Source of the DNA: Citrobacter braakii
Lineage (GTDB): Bacteria; Pseudomonadota; Gammaproteobacteria; Enterobacterales; Enterobacteriaceae
Assembly (NCBI RefSeq): GCF_002075345.1
Contig: NZ_NAEW01000014.1
Location: 37,730-101,729 of the forward strand
DNA length: 64,000 nt
Direction: 5' to 3'
Both the position numbers and the translations under genes were made by a program. The stretch's first letter is position 1, and every line of letters begins with the position of its first letter. Below the pieces are notes generated by a model that was not told the DNA's origin, ran no database searches, and worked only from the letters and a program-made list of their open reading frames with translations. Positions 48,669-59,257 of the stretch are shown here, in pieces.

Positions 48669-48842
48669 TCAGATGTTGTGGATCGCAAACAGCAACGAGT
48701 TACGTTGATGGTTGAGAATACACTTTCTGATGGTATGGATACGCATATTACGGCGCGATTGTCCTTCAAGCCAACGTGCTTTACGGCGGCTAGCCTGACG
48801 CAGCATCCGCCAGCGTCCCACTTCCGTTCTACTACGCTTCAT
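48669..48842 (-). CDS. yciY: Small basic protein YciY
   Basis: 57 residues from ATG 48842 (MKRSRTEVGRWRMLRQASRR), same length as E. coli YciY and nearly identical as I recall. Very rich in Arg; no membrane segment. Divergent from clsA. Function unknown. It marks the return to the conserved chromosomal backbone. Confidence 0.85.
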   Translation of the reverse strand: MKRSRTEVGRWRMLRQASRRKARWLEGQSRRNMRIHTIRKCILNHQRNSLLFAIHNI

Positions 48843-48984
48843 GTTTACTACTCTTTCAGTCACTGAGCGGCCATTATAACGCCACACCGAATGCAGACCA
48901 GTGGTTTTCCCGTGTTTTTATTTGCCAGATTAATCCTGATGCGTAAACTCTTAACAATACGCTTTCAAAAGGATTTTTAAATTT

Positions 48985-50809
<1,825 letters not shown>

Positions 50810-50814
50810 CAAAC

Positions 50815-50840
50815 AAAAAAGCTGCTCTCGCAGCTTTTTT
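50815..50840. terminator. Bidirectional terminator between yciU and channel gene
   Basis: Perfect stem AAAAAAGCTGC (50815-50825) and GCAGCTTTTTT (50830-50840), loop TCTC. The A-run and T-run make it usable on both strands, between convergent genes. Confidence 0.92.
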
Positions 50841-50845
50841 CATTT

Positions 50846-51682
50846 TTATCCCGGCAGTTTACTTCCGCAGCGGTTACAAAACTGCGCACTATGTTCATGC
50901 TGCGCCTGCTGACACTGTGGACATCTACGCTGATATCCGCGCTGTTGGAACGCACTGCTCATGTGTGTGGTTATCAATCCGGTCGGTATCGCAATCACAG
51001 AGTATCCAATCAGGATAAGCACTGACGCCACCATGCGTCCCAACGGCGTGTGCGGTGTAATGTCACCGTAGCCGACGGTGGTGACCGTAACAATAGCCCA
51101 ATACACAGACGCATTCAGCGTAGTAAAGCCATATTTGGGCCCTTCTATCAGATACATCATCGCGCCGAAAACAACCATCAGAATGGCAATAAAGGAATAG
51201 AACAACATCAGTTGATGACGGGCGCTTTTTAACGCATTCCAGAACACTCGCAGAGAAGGCATAAAACGCAGCAGCTTGAGAATACGCAAGACGCGCAGGA
51301 CACGCATCGCTCGCCAGGCGAAGACATAGCTCAAACTGATTTCAGGCCATAGCCACATCACGTACAGCGGTAGAATGGTGGCCAGATCGATAATCCCCCA
51401 GAAGCTAAACACATATTTAGCGGGATTGGCCCAGCTGCATAAGCGAAGAAAATATTCGAGGGTAAAGACCAGAGTAATAAAGACCTCCAGCCAGACAAAA
51501 ATGCGCCATTCCTCGAAGGTTAAATGGTATTGCGTCCCGACGCCGGACTCAATGAAGATAACAATAACGCTGAGCAAGGCGAACAGCGCACACATACCTT
51601 CAAAGCGACGCCCTGAACGGGTGTTTAAATCGAATAATTTGCGATAGAGCGCGCGGCGGACAGAAGAGACTAAACCTGACAC
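50846..51682 (-). CDS. Six-TM voltage-gated-type potassium channel with C-terminal zinc ribbon
   Basis: 278 residues. Six hydrophobic helices; the S4-like segment RAMRVLRVLRILKLLRF (124-140) has arginines every third residue, a voltage-sensor pattern. The selectivity filter TVGYGD is at 202-207. After S6 a short tail holds CPQC (254-257) and CNRC (269-272), a probable zinc ribbon. Unlike E. coli Kch (2TM-type core with RCK domain, 417 residues) it has no RCK domain. A homologue lies in the same place in Salmonella as I recall. Inner membrane; physiological role unknown. Confidence 0.9.
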   Translation of the reverse strand: MSGLVSSVRRALYRKLFDLNTRSGRRFEGMCALFALLSVIVIFIESGVGTQYHLTFEEWRIFVWLEVFITLVFTLEYFLRLCSWANPAKYVFSFWGIIDLATILPLYVMWLWPEISLSYVFAWRAMRVLRVLRILKLLRFMPSLRVFWNALKSARHQLMLFYSFIAILMVVFGAMMYLIEGPKYGFTTLNASVYWAIVTVTTVGYGDITPHTPLGRMVASVLILIGYSVIAIPTGLITTHMSSAFQQRGYQRRCPQCQQAQHEHSAQFCNRCGSKLPG

Positions 51683-51696
51683 ATATACCTCACCAA

Positions 51697-51723
51697 AAAG
51701 AAGGGCTGACCTTTGTCAGCCCT
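51697..51723 (-). terminator. opp operon terminator
   Basis: Perfect 9-bp stem AGGGCTGAC (51702-51710) and GTCAGCCCT (51715-51723), followed on the minus strand by TTCTTTTT. It lies 6 bases after the oppF stop. Confidence 0.9.
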
Positions 51724-51728
51724 CTGGA

Positions 51729-52733
51729 TTATAGCGGGTCTACTTTCAGGCAGGAAACTGCGTGACGGAAACTTCCTTCGAGAACCGGGCGGGTTTTTGC
51801 GCATTCCGGTCCGGCAATCGGGCAGCGCGTACGGAACACGCAGCCGGAAGGAGGATTAATCGGCGACGGTAATTCGCCTTCCAGCAACTGGATAACCTTG
51901 TTCCTTTCCTGATCCGGGTCGGGAATCGGCACTGCAGACATCAACGCCTTGGTATAAGGGTGCAGCGGATTATGGTACACCTCATCATAAGTCCCTAATT
52001 CCACCGCGTGTCCGAGATACATGACCAGCACGCGATCGGAGATATGTTTCACCACCGCCAGGTCGTGAGCAATGAAGATTAACGATAATCCCATTTCACG
52101 CTGGAGCTGTTGTAACAGGTTCACCACCTGGGCCTGAATGGATACGTCCAGCGCCGAAACCGGTTCATCGCAAATAATCAGCTTCGGCTCGAGGATCAGC
52201 GCCCGGGCAATACCAATACGCTGACACTGACCGCCGGAAAACTCATGCGGGTAGCGGTTAATCAGATTTGGCAGCAACCCCACCTTCATCATCATCGCCT
52301 TCACACGGTCGCGGACTTCCTGACCAGACAGGTTCGGATGATAAGTCCGCAGCGGTTCGGCAATGATTTCACCGATGGTCATGCGCGGATTCAATGATGC
52401 CAGCGGATCCTGGAAAATCATCTGAATATCGCTACGCACTTCCCGCCACTCATCGGGTTTCATGCCCAGCAAATCTTTACCCAGCCAGGCGACTTTTCCA
52501 TCAGTGGCTTTCACCAGGCCAATAATCGCACGGGCAAAAGTCGATTTTCCACAGCCTGATTCGCCGACCACGCCCAGGGTTTCACCTTCATACAGTCGCA
52601 GAGTCACGCCATCAACCGCTTTCAGGGTTTTAGACGGCTGCCAGAACCACTGCTTGCCGTCTTTAATGTCGAAATGGACTTTAAGATCGGCAATTTCAAG
52701 GAGCACTTTTCGTTGTTCGGTGACCGCATTCAT
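51729..52733 (-). CDS. oppF: Oligopeptide ABC transporter ATP-binding protein OppF
   Basis: 334 residues. Walker A GESGCGKST, signature SGGQCQRIGIARAL, Walker B LIICDEPVSALD, and the C-terminal oligopeptide-transporter extension with cysteines (GCVFRTRCPIAGPEC) that can hold an iron-sulfur cluster in the family. Pairs with OppD to drive import of peptides of about 2-5 residues. The start overlaps the oppD stop by ATGA. Confidence 0.97.
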   Translation of the reverse strand: MNAVTEQRKVLLEIADLKVHFDIKDGKQWFWQPSKTLKAVDGVTLRLYEGETLGVVGESGCGKSTFARAIIGLVKATDGKVAWLGKDLLGMKPDEWREVRSDIQMIFQDPLASLNPRMTIGEIIAEPLRTYHPNLSGQEVRDRVKAMMMKVGLLPNLINRYPHEFSGGQCQRIGIARALILEPKLIICDEPVSALDVSIQAQVVNLLQQLQREMGLSLIFIAHDLAVVKHISDRVLVMYLGHAVELGTYDEVYHNPLHPYTKALMSAVPIPDPDQERNKVIQLLEGELPSPINPPSGCVFRTRCPIAGPECAKTRPVLEGSFRHAVSCLKVDPL

Positions 52734-53743
52734 ACCAGTTCCTCCACCGGTTTAAAGCAGGCGCGCAGGCGGCCCGGACTAAACTCTTCCAGTGGCGGAG
52801 CACTGCTACAGATTTCCATCGCATGCGGGCAACGCGGCTGGAATGGACAGCCTTTTGGTAGACGCAACAGGTTCGGCGGGTTGCCCGGGATAGTCAGCAT
52901 CTCTTCCCCTTCGGCATCCAGACGAGGTACGGCATTCAGCAAACCAATCGAATACGGATGAACGGGCTTATAAAAGACATCCCGCGCACTGCCATATTCC
53001 ATGGTACGTCCGGCGTACATCACCAAAACTTTATCGCAAATACCGGCCACTACTCCCAGATCGTGGGTGATCATGATAATCGCAGTGTTGAATTCGCTTT
53101 TCAGTTCATTCAGCAGGGTCATGATTTGCGCCTGTACCGTAACATCGAGCGCAGTAGTCGGCTCATCGGCTATCAGTAATTTAGGCCTGCACAACAGTGC
53201 CATGGCGATCATTACACGCTGACGCATCCCGCCGGAGAATTCATGCGGATACATTTTCATACGCTTACGCGCTTCCGGCATTTTCACCGCATCCAGCATT
53301 CTTACAGATTCTTCAAAGGCTTCCGCTTTGCTCATGCCTTTATGCAGCATGAGAACTTCCATCAACTGCTCGCCGACTCGCATGTACGGATTGAGAGAGG
53401 TCATCGGGTCCTGGAAAATCATCGAGATTTGCTCGGCGCGCAGTTTGTTCAACTCTCGTTCCGGTAAATTCAGAATTTCACGTCCGTTGAAGGTTGCGGA
53501 ACCTCCGATACGGCCATTTGCCGCCAGCAGGCCCATCAGGGCAAAGGCCGTTTGCGATTTCCCTGAACCGGATTCCCCAACAATTCCCAGCGTTTCTCCA
53601 GCTCGCAGAGAAAAGTTTAAATCGTTTACCGCGGTCACATCGCCGTCGGGGGTGGCAAACGTCACGCGCAGATCTTTAACGTTCAGCAGTGCGTTAGCCT
53701 GTTGTTGCGCGAGCGGCGCGGTTGAGGTTTCAATTACGCTCAT
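52730..53743 (-). CDS. oppD: Oligopeptide ABC transporter ATP-binding protein OppD
   Basis: 337 residues. Walker A GESGSGKSQ, signature SGGMRQRVMIAMAL, Walker B LLIADEPTTALD, and a C-terminal cysteine motif (GCPFQPRCPHAMEIC). Forms the nucleotide-binding heterodimer with OppF under the OppBC membrane channel. Starts 11 bases after oppC. Confidence 0.97.
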   Translation of the reverse strand: MSVIETSTAPLAQQQANALLNVKDLRVTFATPDGDVTAVNDLNFSLRAGETLGIVGESGSGKSQTAFALMGLLAANGRIGGSATFNGREILNLPERELNKLRAEQISMIFQDPMTSLNPYMRVGEQLMEVLMLHKGMSKAEAFEESVRMLDAVKMPEARKRMKMYPHEFSGGMRQRVMIAMALLCRPKLLIADEPTTALDVTVQAQIMTLLNELKSEFNTAIIMITHDLGVVAGICDKVLVMYAGRTMEYGSARDVFYKPVHPYSIGLLNAVPRLDAEGEEMLTIPGNPPNLLRLPKGCPFQPRCPHAMEICSSAPPLEEFSPGRLRACFKPVEELV

Positions 53744-53754
53744 GGCTGCACTCC

Positions 53755-54663
53755 TTAACGGTCTTTCGGGTCGAGGGCATCACGCAGGCCATCGCCAATA
53801 AAGTTAAAACAGAACAAAGTGACCACCAGGAATCCTGCCGGGAACAGCAGCAGCCATGGTGAGACTTCCATCGAGTTGGCACCATCACTCAGCAACGCCC
53901 CCCAGCTACTTAACGGCTCCTGCGTCCCTAATCCCAAAAAGCTCAGGAAGGATTCAAACAGGATCATGCTGGGCACCAGCAACGAAGCGTACACCACCAC
54001 CACGCCCAGCACGTTCGGCACAATATGACGGATAACGATGCGCACGGTAGATACCCCACCCACTTGCGCTGCTTCAATAAACTCTTTGCGCTTGAGACTC
54101 AGCGTTTGTCCACGCACGATACGCGCCATATCCAGCCAGGATACCATCCCTATAGCGACAAAAATCAGCAGGATATTTTGCCCAAAGAAAGTGACCAGCA
54201 GAATCACGAAGAACATGAACGGGAAGGAGTTGAGGATTTCCAGCAGACGCATCATCACGGAGTCGATTTTACCGCCGAGGTAGCCCGACAGAGAACCGTA
54301 TAGCGTGCCGACAACTACCGCGACCAACGCCGCGGCAATGCCGACCATCAACGAGATGCGACCGCCAATCGCCACACGAACCAGCAGGTCTCGACCTGAC
54401 GAGTCGGTGCCGAAATAGTGTCCAGATTCCGTATCCGGCGCGCTGGACATCATACCCCAGTCGGTATCGAAGTAGGTAAACTGCGACAGCATCGGCGCCA
54501 GCGTCACAAACAGCGCAATAATCACCAGCACGACCAGGCTTGCTACCGCTGCGCGGTTATGCATAAAGCGTCGACGCGCGTCCTGCCACAGACTGCGGCC
54601 CTCGACCTCCAGCTTTTCACTGAAATTCTCCAGCGCTTCGCTGTTTTTCTTACTTAACATCAT
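53755..54663 (-). CDS. oppC: Oligopeptide ABC transporter permease OppC
   Basis: 302 residues starting MMLSKKNSEALENFSEKLEV, E. coli length. An N-terminal OppC-type extension, about six membrane helices, and the EAA loop (EFIEAAQVGGVSTVRIVIRHI) that contacts the ATPases. Partner of OppB. Starts 14 bases after oppB. Confidence 0.97.
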   Translation of the reverse strand: MMLSKKNSEALENFSEKLEVEGRSLWQDARRRFMHNRAAVASLVVLVIIALFVTLAPMLSQFTYFDTDWGMMSSAPDTESGHYFGTDSSGRDLLVRVAIGGRISLMVGIAAALVAVVVGTLYGSLSGYLGGKIDSVMMRLLEILNSFPFMFFVILLVTFFGQNILLIFVAIGMVSWLDMARIVRGQTLSLKRKEFIEAAQVGGVSTVRIVIRHIVPNVLGVVVVYASLLVPSMILFESFLSFLGLGTQEPLSSWGALLSDGANSMEVSPWLLLFPAGFLVVTLFCFNFIGDGLRDALDPKDR

Positions 54664-54677
54664 AGCGAGCTCCAGTA

Positions 54678-55598
54678 TCAGTAACGAATTTTCGGGTCGA
54701 TAACGGCATACAGCACGTCAACAATCGCGTTAAACACGATGGTCAGCGTCCCTACCAGTATGGTGAGGCTCAGGACCAGCGAATAGTCGCGGTTTAACGC
54801 GCCATTGACGAACAGTTGGCCAATGCCCGGCAAACCATAGATGGTTTCAATCACCATCGAACCGGTGATAATGCCGACAAATGCTGGTCCCATATAGGAC
54901 AGCACGGGCAACAGCGCAGGTTTTAACGCATGGCGGAAAATGATCCGCCGCATCGGCAACCCTTTAGCGCGCGCGGTACGAATAAAGTTAGAGTGCAGCA
55001 CTTCAATCATCGAACCGCGGGTAATACGGGCGATACTGGCGATATAAGCCAGCGACAAGGCCACCATCGGCAGGATCATAAATTTCAACGCCCCGCCGTT
55101 CCAGCCGCCTCCGGGCAGCCATTTCAAGGTTATGGCAAATATCATGACCAATAAGGGAGCGACTACGAAACTGGGGATAACCACCCCGGTCATTGCCACC
55201 CCCATCACAGTGTAGTCCCAGCGCGTATTCTGTTTCAGCGCGGCTATCACCCCAGCGCTAACGCCAACGAGGACCGCCAGAATAAAGGCCGCAGCTCCCA
55301 GCTTCGCAGAAACCGGAAAGCTCGATGCCACAAGGTCGTTTACCGTATAGTCTTTATATTTAAAAGATGGCCCAAAATCGCCATGCGCCAGCTGCTTGAG
55401 GTAGCTGAAGTACTGCGTCGAGATAGGATCGTTAAGATGATATTTCGCTTCGATATTAGCCAGTACCTCTGGCGGTAACGCGCGTTCCCCGGTGAATGGA
55501 CTTCCCGGCGCAAGGCGCATCATAAAGAATGAAATCGTAATAAGTATAAACAGCGTCGGAATCGCTTCCAGACAGCGACGTAATATAAATTTTAACAT
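54678..55598 (-). CDS. oppB: Oligopeptide ABC transporter permease OppB
   Basis: 306 residues starting MLKFILRRCLEAIPTLFILI. Six membrane helices and the EAA-type loop (NFIRTARAKGLPMRRIIFRH). Forms the peptide channel with OppC. Separated from oppA by 121 bases holding a strong hairpin that probably sets oppBCDF expression below oppA. Confidence 0.97.
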   Translation of the reverse strand: MLKFILRRCLEAIPTLFILITISFFMMRLAPGSPFTGERALPPEVLANIEAKYHLNDPISTQYFSYLKQLAHGDFGPSFKYKDYTVNDLVASSFPVSAKLGAAAFILAVLVGVSAGVIAALKQNTRWDYTVMGVAMTGVVIPSFVVAPLLVMIFAITLKWLPGGGWNGGALKFMILPMVALSLAYIASIARITRGSMIEVLHSNFIRTARAKGLPMRRIIFRHALKPALLPVLSYMGPAFVGIITGSMVIETIYGLPGIGQLFVNGALNRDYSLVLSLTILVGTLTIVFNAIVDVLYAVIDPKIRY

Positions 55599-55671
55599 TG
55601 CCCGTACCTTCTGGCGTGTGCCTTTACACCTCTTCTACCCCGACGTTCAGGTAAAGCGGTGTTAATAGTTC

Positions 55672-55710
55672 GAAGAAAAAAGACACTGTGGGGCAAAATG
55701 ATTGCCCCAC
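55672..55710 (-). terminator. oppA-oppB intercistronic hairpin (partial terminator)
   Basis: Perfect stem GTGGGGCAA (55688-55696) and TTGCCCCAC (55702-55710), followed on the minus strand by AGTGTCTTTTTTC. It sits 10 bases after the oppA stop. It should terminate part of the transcripts and stabilise oppA mRNA, giving the usual excess of binding protein. Confidence 0.8.
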
Positions 55711-55719
55711 GTCTTGCCA

Positions 55720-57351
55720 TTAATGCTTGATAATATACAAGTCTTTAACGTGGATATTATCCATCGGGTCTTTACCGGAGTATCCGCCAACCCATGGTTT
55801 TACCAGGCGGGCGTTAACATAGTAATAAACCGGTACAATCGCAGAATCTTTATCCAGCTGCTGTTCCGCTTTCGAATACAGTTCGCTGCGCTGCGCTTCA
55901 TCAGTCACTTTCAGCGTATCCGCAATCAGCTTATCAAACGCCGGGCTCTTATAGTGGACGGTGTTGTTGGAGCTGTCAGACAGCACCATATTCAGGAAGG
56001 ATGTTGGTTCGTTGTAATCCGCACACCAGCCCGCACGCGAAACATCATAGTTACCCTGATGGCGCGTATCGAGGAATGTTTTCCATTCCTGGTTTTCCAG
56101 CTTCACGTTGGCGCCCAGATTTTTCTTCCAGATAGATGCCGCAGCGATGGCCAGCTTTTTATGCAGATCTGAGGTGTTATACAGCAGGTCAAAGGTCAAC
56201 GGTTTTTCAGCGGTATACCCGGCTTCAGCCAGCAGTTTTTTCGCTTCTTCATTGCGTTTTTCCTGAGACCATTTGAACCACTCTGGTTCAACCAGTTTCG
56301 CGCCATCGGTGTAAGGAGGGGTAAAGCTATAAGCCGGCAGGTCCCCCTGGTTCTTAACTTTGTTGACGATAATGTCACGATCCAACGCCAGTTTCAGGGC
56401 GGTACGAACACGAACATCGTTGAACGGTGCTTTCTGGTTGTTGATTTCGTAATAATAGGTGCACAGATACGGGTCAACGTGAACTTCGTTCGGGATCTCT
56501 TTTTTCAGTTTCTGGAATAACTCGATCGGCATGTTGTTATAGGTCATGTCGATTTCGCCACTGCGATAGCGGTTAACGTCAGTCACTTCAGAAGAAATTG
56601 GCAGGTAGGTAACCTGGTTAATAACCGTTTTGGCGTTGTCCCAGTAGTTGGTGTTACGCTCAAGTACAATGCGCTCGTTGACCACCCAGTCTTTCAGCTT
56701 ATAGGCGCCGTTGGTAACGATGTTAGCGGGCTGGGTCCATTTCTCACCGTATTTTTCAACCGCTGCTTTAGGAACCGGAGAAACGGATGAGTGCACAAGC
56801 AATTTGTAGAAATAAGGAACCGGCTCGCTCAGGGTGACTTCAAATGTATGATCGTCGAGAGCTTTGACACCGAGATCGGTGATCGGCTTTTTGCCGGCGA
56901 TAATATCGTCAATATTGACAATGTGACCGTACTGTAAATAACTGGCGTACGGTGACGCGGTATTTGGATTAGCCAGGCGTTGCCAGCTATACACGAAATC
57001 TTGCGCGGTAACAGGCGTGCCGTCAGACCATTTAGCGTCTTTACGCAGATGGAATGTCCACACCTTAAAGTCTTTATTTTCCCACTTTTCAGCCACGCCA
57101 GGCGATGGTTTGCCATCGACATCGCTGATTAATAAACCTTCAAACAGGTCACGGTTGATATTGGATTCAGGTACACCTTCGATTTTATGTGGATCGAGTG
57201 ACTGAACTTCCGAACCGTTATTACGCACCAGAGTCTGCTTTTCAGCAAGCTGCACACCTGCTGGCACAACTGCCGCCGTAGCAACATTCCCAGCGATTAG
57301 CGCAGTTAGGATCCCCGCAGCTACTAAACTTTTTTTAGTGATGTTAGTCAT
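55720..57351 (-). CDS. oppA: Periplasmic oligopeptide-binding protein OppA
   Basis: 543 residues. Sec signal peptide about 1-26 (SLVAAGILTALIAGNVATA), then the mature solute-binding protein of SBP family 5 (SEVQSLDPHKIEGVPESN, KDAKWSDGTPVTAQDFVYSW). It delivers peptides of mixed sequence to OppBCDF. The ribosome binding region GAGGGAGTACAAACACA is C/A-rich, like the GcvB-sRNA target of E. coli and Salmonella oppA; GcvB control here is inferred. Confidence 0.97.
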   Translation of the reverse strand: MTNITKKSLVAAGILTALIAGNVATAAVVPAGVQLAEKQTLVRNNGSEVQSLDPHKIEGVPESNINRDLFEGLLISDVDGKPSPGVAEKWENKDFKVWTFHLRKDAKWSDGTPVTAQDFVYSWQRLANPNTASPYASYLQYGHIVNIDDIIAGKKPITDLGVKALDDHTFEVTLSEPVPYFYKLLVHSSVSPVPKAAVEKYGEKWTQPANIVTNGAYKLKDWVVNERIVLERNTNYWDNAKTVINQVTYLPISSEVTDVNRYRSGEIDMTYNNMPIELFQKLKKEIPNEVHVDPYLCTYYYEINNQKAPFNDVRVRTALKLALDRDIIVNKVKNQGDLPAYSFTPPYTDGAKLVEPEWFKWSQEKRNEEAKKLLAEAGYTAEKPLTFDLLYNTSDLHKKLAIAAASIWKKNLGANVKLENQEWKTFLDTRHQGNYDVSRAGWCADYNEPTSFLNMVLSDSSNNTVHYKSPAFDKLIADTLKVTDEAQRSELYSKAEQQLDKDSAIVPVYYYVNARLVKPWVGGYSGKDPMDNIHVKDLYIIKH

Positions 57352-58074
57352 TGTGTTTGTACTCCCTCATTATTATGGCTGGTTTTTTAACCAGACTGTT
57401 AATCCTGTCAGGATCCCTGTACGGCACCGGAGATTTTCTGCCGTCAGGTAGTTTCTTGTTTTACTGCTTGCTATCACCGACTTTATTTATTTCTGGCGAT
57501 TCGTATGATCGCCTTGCGTCGATTATCTACGTGCCTCCCCTGCCGGAAACACGCTATTACCCTGTTGAGAGAAACTAATTGAAAATGATTCTCATCAACG
57601 TGAATTCTTCTGCATAATACCTGGCCGGAAAGTATCAAATGCGTTTCTTAACCGCCAATACATTTTACAAATTTGTTAACCAATTCTCTTTTATTGGAAA
57701 TAAATCTCACTAAAAAAGTCTTGCGAATGAAAGATCGCGACAACAAAACGATAAAAATCAATATATTGCATCACACGCAGTGTTAACCCCCCAGTCCAGT
57801 GTCAACACCACGCCAAAATGCACATAAACTTAACAATTGATTATTAATTAGCACATTCATCTAAAAAAAACGCTGAAATAACTAATAACATTTCGATAAT
57901 CCTTCAGCAAGCCCCAGAGTATGATGTTAATAAAATAACAGTGACATCGGGATCCCTCTGGTGGCCTACTGAGGGTTATATCCATAAAATCAATGAATAA
58001 ATTAATGAATAGCCATCAGATTTTTTATATTTCTAAGCTGATTTTCAACTTTAGTGAGAAGTTTTACTAATAAC
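57352..58074. other. opp upstream region
   Basis: About 720 bases without a convincing gene. Very AT-rich from 57640 to 58070, which would suit H-NS, Lrp or other regulator binding. A Fur-box-like sequence is at 57581-57599. The small rightward frame at 57351-57578 starts on the oppA start codon antisense and is not credible. Confidence 0.55.
57581..57599. promoter_or_regulatory. Fur-box-like sequence upstream of oppA
   Basis: GAAAATGATTCTCATCAAC matches the 19-base Fur consensus GATAATGATAATCATTATC at about 13-14 positions, with the ATGAT core kept. It lies about 230 bases upstream of the oppA start. Whether the opp promoter is near enough is not known; a chance match is possible. Confidence 0.4.
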
Positions 58075-58105
58075 GAAAGGAAACGGAGCCGAAAGAGGCT
58101 CCGTT
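58075..58105 (-). terminator. ychE terminator
   Basis: Perfect 9-bp stem AACGGAGCC (58082-58090) and GGCTCCGTT (58097-58105), followed on the minus strand by TCCTTTC. It lies 17 bases after the ychE stop and separates ychE from opp. Confidence 0.8.
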
Positions 58106-58122
58106 GATGCCGAAGAGGAATA

Positions 58123-58770
58123 TCAGGCAAGCAAACCGGGGAAAATGGACTTGATTCCAGTCACAATGAATTCGATCCCTAAGGCCATTAACAACAACCC
58201 CATAATACGCGTAATGACGTTGATACCGGTTTGGCCCAGCAGCCGTACCAGCCACGGTGCCATGCGGAACAGCCCCCAACAGCACAGGGCAAACAACGCA
58301 ATCGCCACAAAAAAACCAAACAGGTTAATCGCACTGTGATAACGCGTACCCCAAACAATAGTTGAGCTTATCGCCCCTGGCCCCGCCATTAACGGCAATG
58401 CCAGCGGCACTACGCCGATACTTTCGCGGATTGCTGTTTCTGATTTTTCCTGTTTGTTTTGCTTATCTTCGCCCAGTTTTCCGCTAATCATCGACATTGC
58501 GATAGTCACCACCAGAATGCCGCCGGCAATCCTGAACGAATCTATCGAGATACCGAAGAGCTGCAGAATACCGTCACCAAGGAACAGCGAAGTCCACAGG
58601 ATGATGGCAACCGACAGGTTTGCCGTAAGGTTGGTTTTATTTCGCGCAGCAGCCGTTTGATAGCTGGTCATACTGATAAAGACTGGGATGATCCCGACCG
58701 GGTTAACCAATGCGAATAACCCAATGAAAAACTTAAAATAGACAGGAAAATCAAATAGCGTTTGGATCAC
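58123..58770 (-). CDS. ychE: MarC-family inner-membrane protein YchE
   Basis: 215 residues from GTG 58770 (protein MIQTLFDFPVYFKFFIGLFA), the E. coli length. GGAG lies 8 bases before this GTG; the 30-codon open frame upstream is not conserved. Six membrane helices and the MarC/UPF0056 motifs (LVNPVGIIPVFISMT, PLALPLMAGPGAISSTIV, RIMGLLLMALGIEFIVTGI). Transport function unproven. Divergent from adhE. Confidence 0.94.
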   Translation of the reverse strand: MIQTLFDFPVYFKFFIGLFALVNPVGIIPVFISMTSYQTAAARNKTNLTANLSVAIILWTSLFLGDGILQLFGISIDSFRIAGGILVVTIAMSMISGKLGEDKQNKQEKSETAIRESIGVVPLALPLMAGPGAISSTIVWGTRYHSAINLFGFFVAIALFALCCWGLFRMAPWLVRLLGQTGINVITRIMGLLLMALGIEFIVTGIKSIFPGLLA

Positions 58771-59257
58771 GGTTAGCTCCGAAGCGTTAGCCGGATAAAA
58801 TGAGTCATAAAAATTGATAAAATCCGCGCTGAAGATACGCCTTTTGTCAGCATACTTCACCTTCTATCTGTGTATATCTACGTAAATACACATCCAATAC
58901 TTAGTGTTATTAATATGTATTAAATATGCTAATGTTAATGACATTCACCCCATCAATTTATTAACACTTACCGATAAACGCTAAAAGGGCCTGCTGAAAG
59001 GTGTCAGCTTTGCGAAATTTTGATCCAGATCACGCAATTACTACTCAGAAGTGAGTAATCTTGCTTACGCCACCTGGAGGTAGCGCGTTAGAATTAAGTG
59101 GCGCTAGCGTATAAGCTCTTTTAGTAAATCAAGGTAAAGTGGACGTTAATTAACCGTTTGATTTTCAAAACGTTACACAAATTTTCGTCGATCTGTCTAT
59201 ACTCTCGTATCGAGCAGATGATTTACTAAAAAAGTTTAACATTATCAGGAGAGCATT
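58771..59257. promoter_or_regulatory. ychE/adhE divergent regulatory region with Cra and FNR-like sites
   Basis: 487 bases. GCTGAAAGGTGTCAGC (58993-59008) is a near-perfect Cra operator (consensus core TGAAACGTTTCA). TTGATCCAGATCAC (59020-59033) fits the FNR-type pattern at 9 of 10 positions. Both are upstream of adhE, which in E. coli is repressed by Cra and induced anaerobically. A long leader precedes the adhE ribosome binding site AGGAGAG. No gene in the gap. Confidence 0.65.

Noticed and set aside
48494..48866. Two overlapping rightward frames near yciY
   Set aside because: One crosses the integrase-yciY gap without a ribosome binding site; the other is antisense to yciY.
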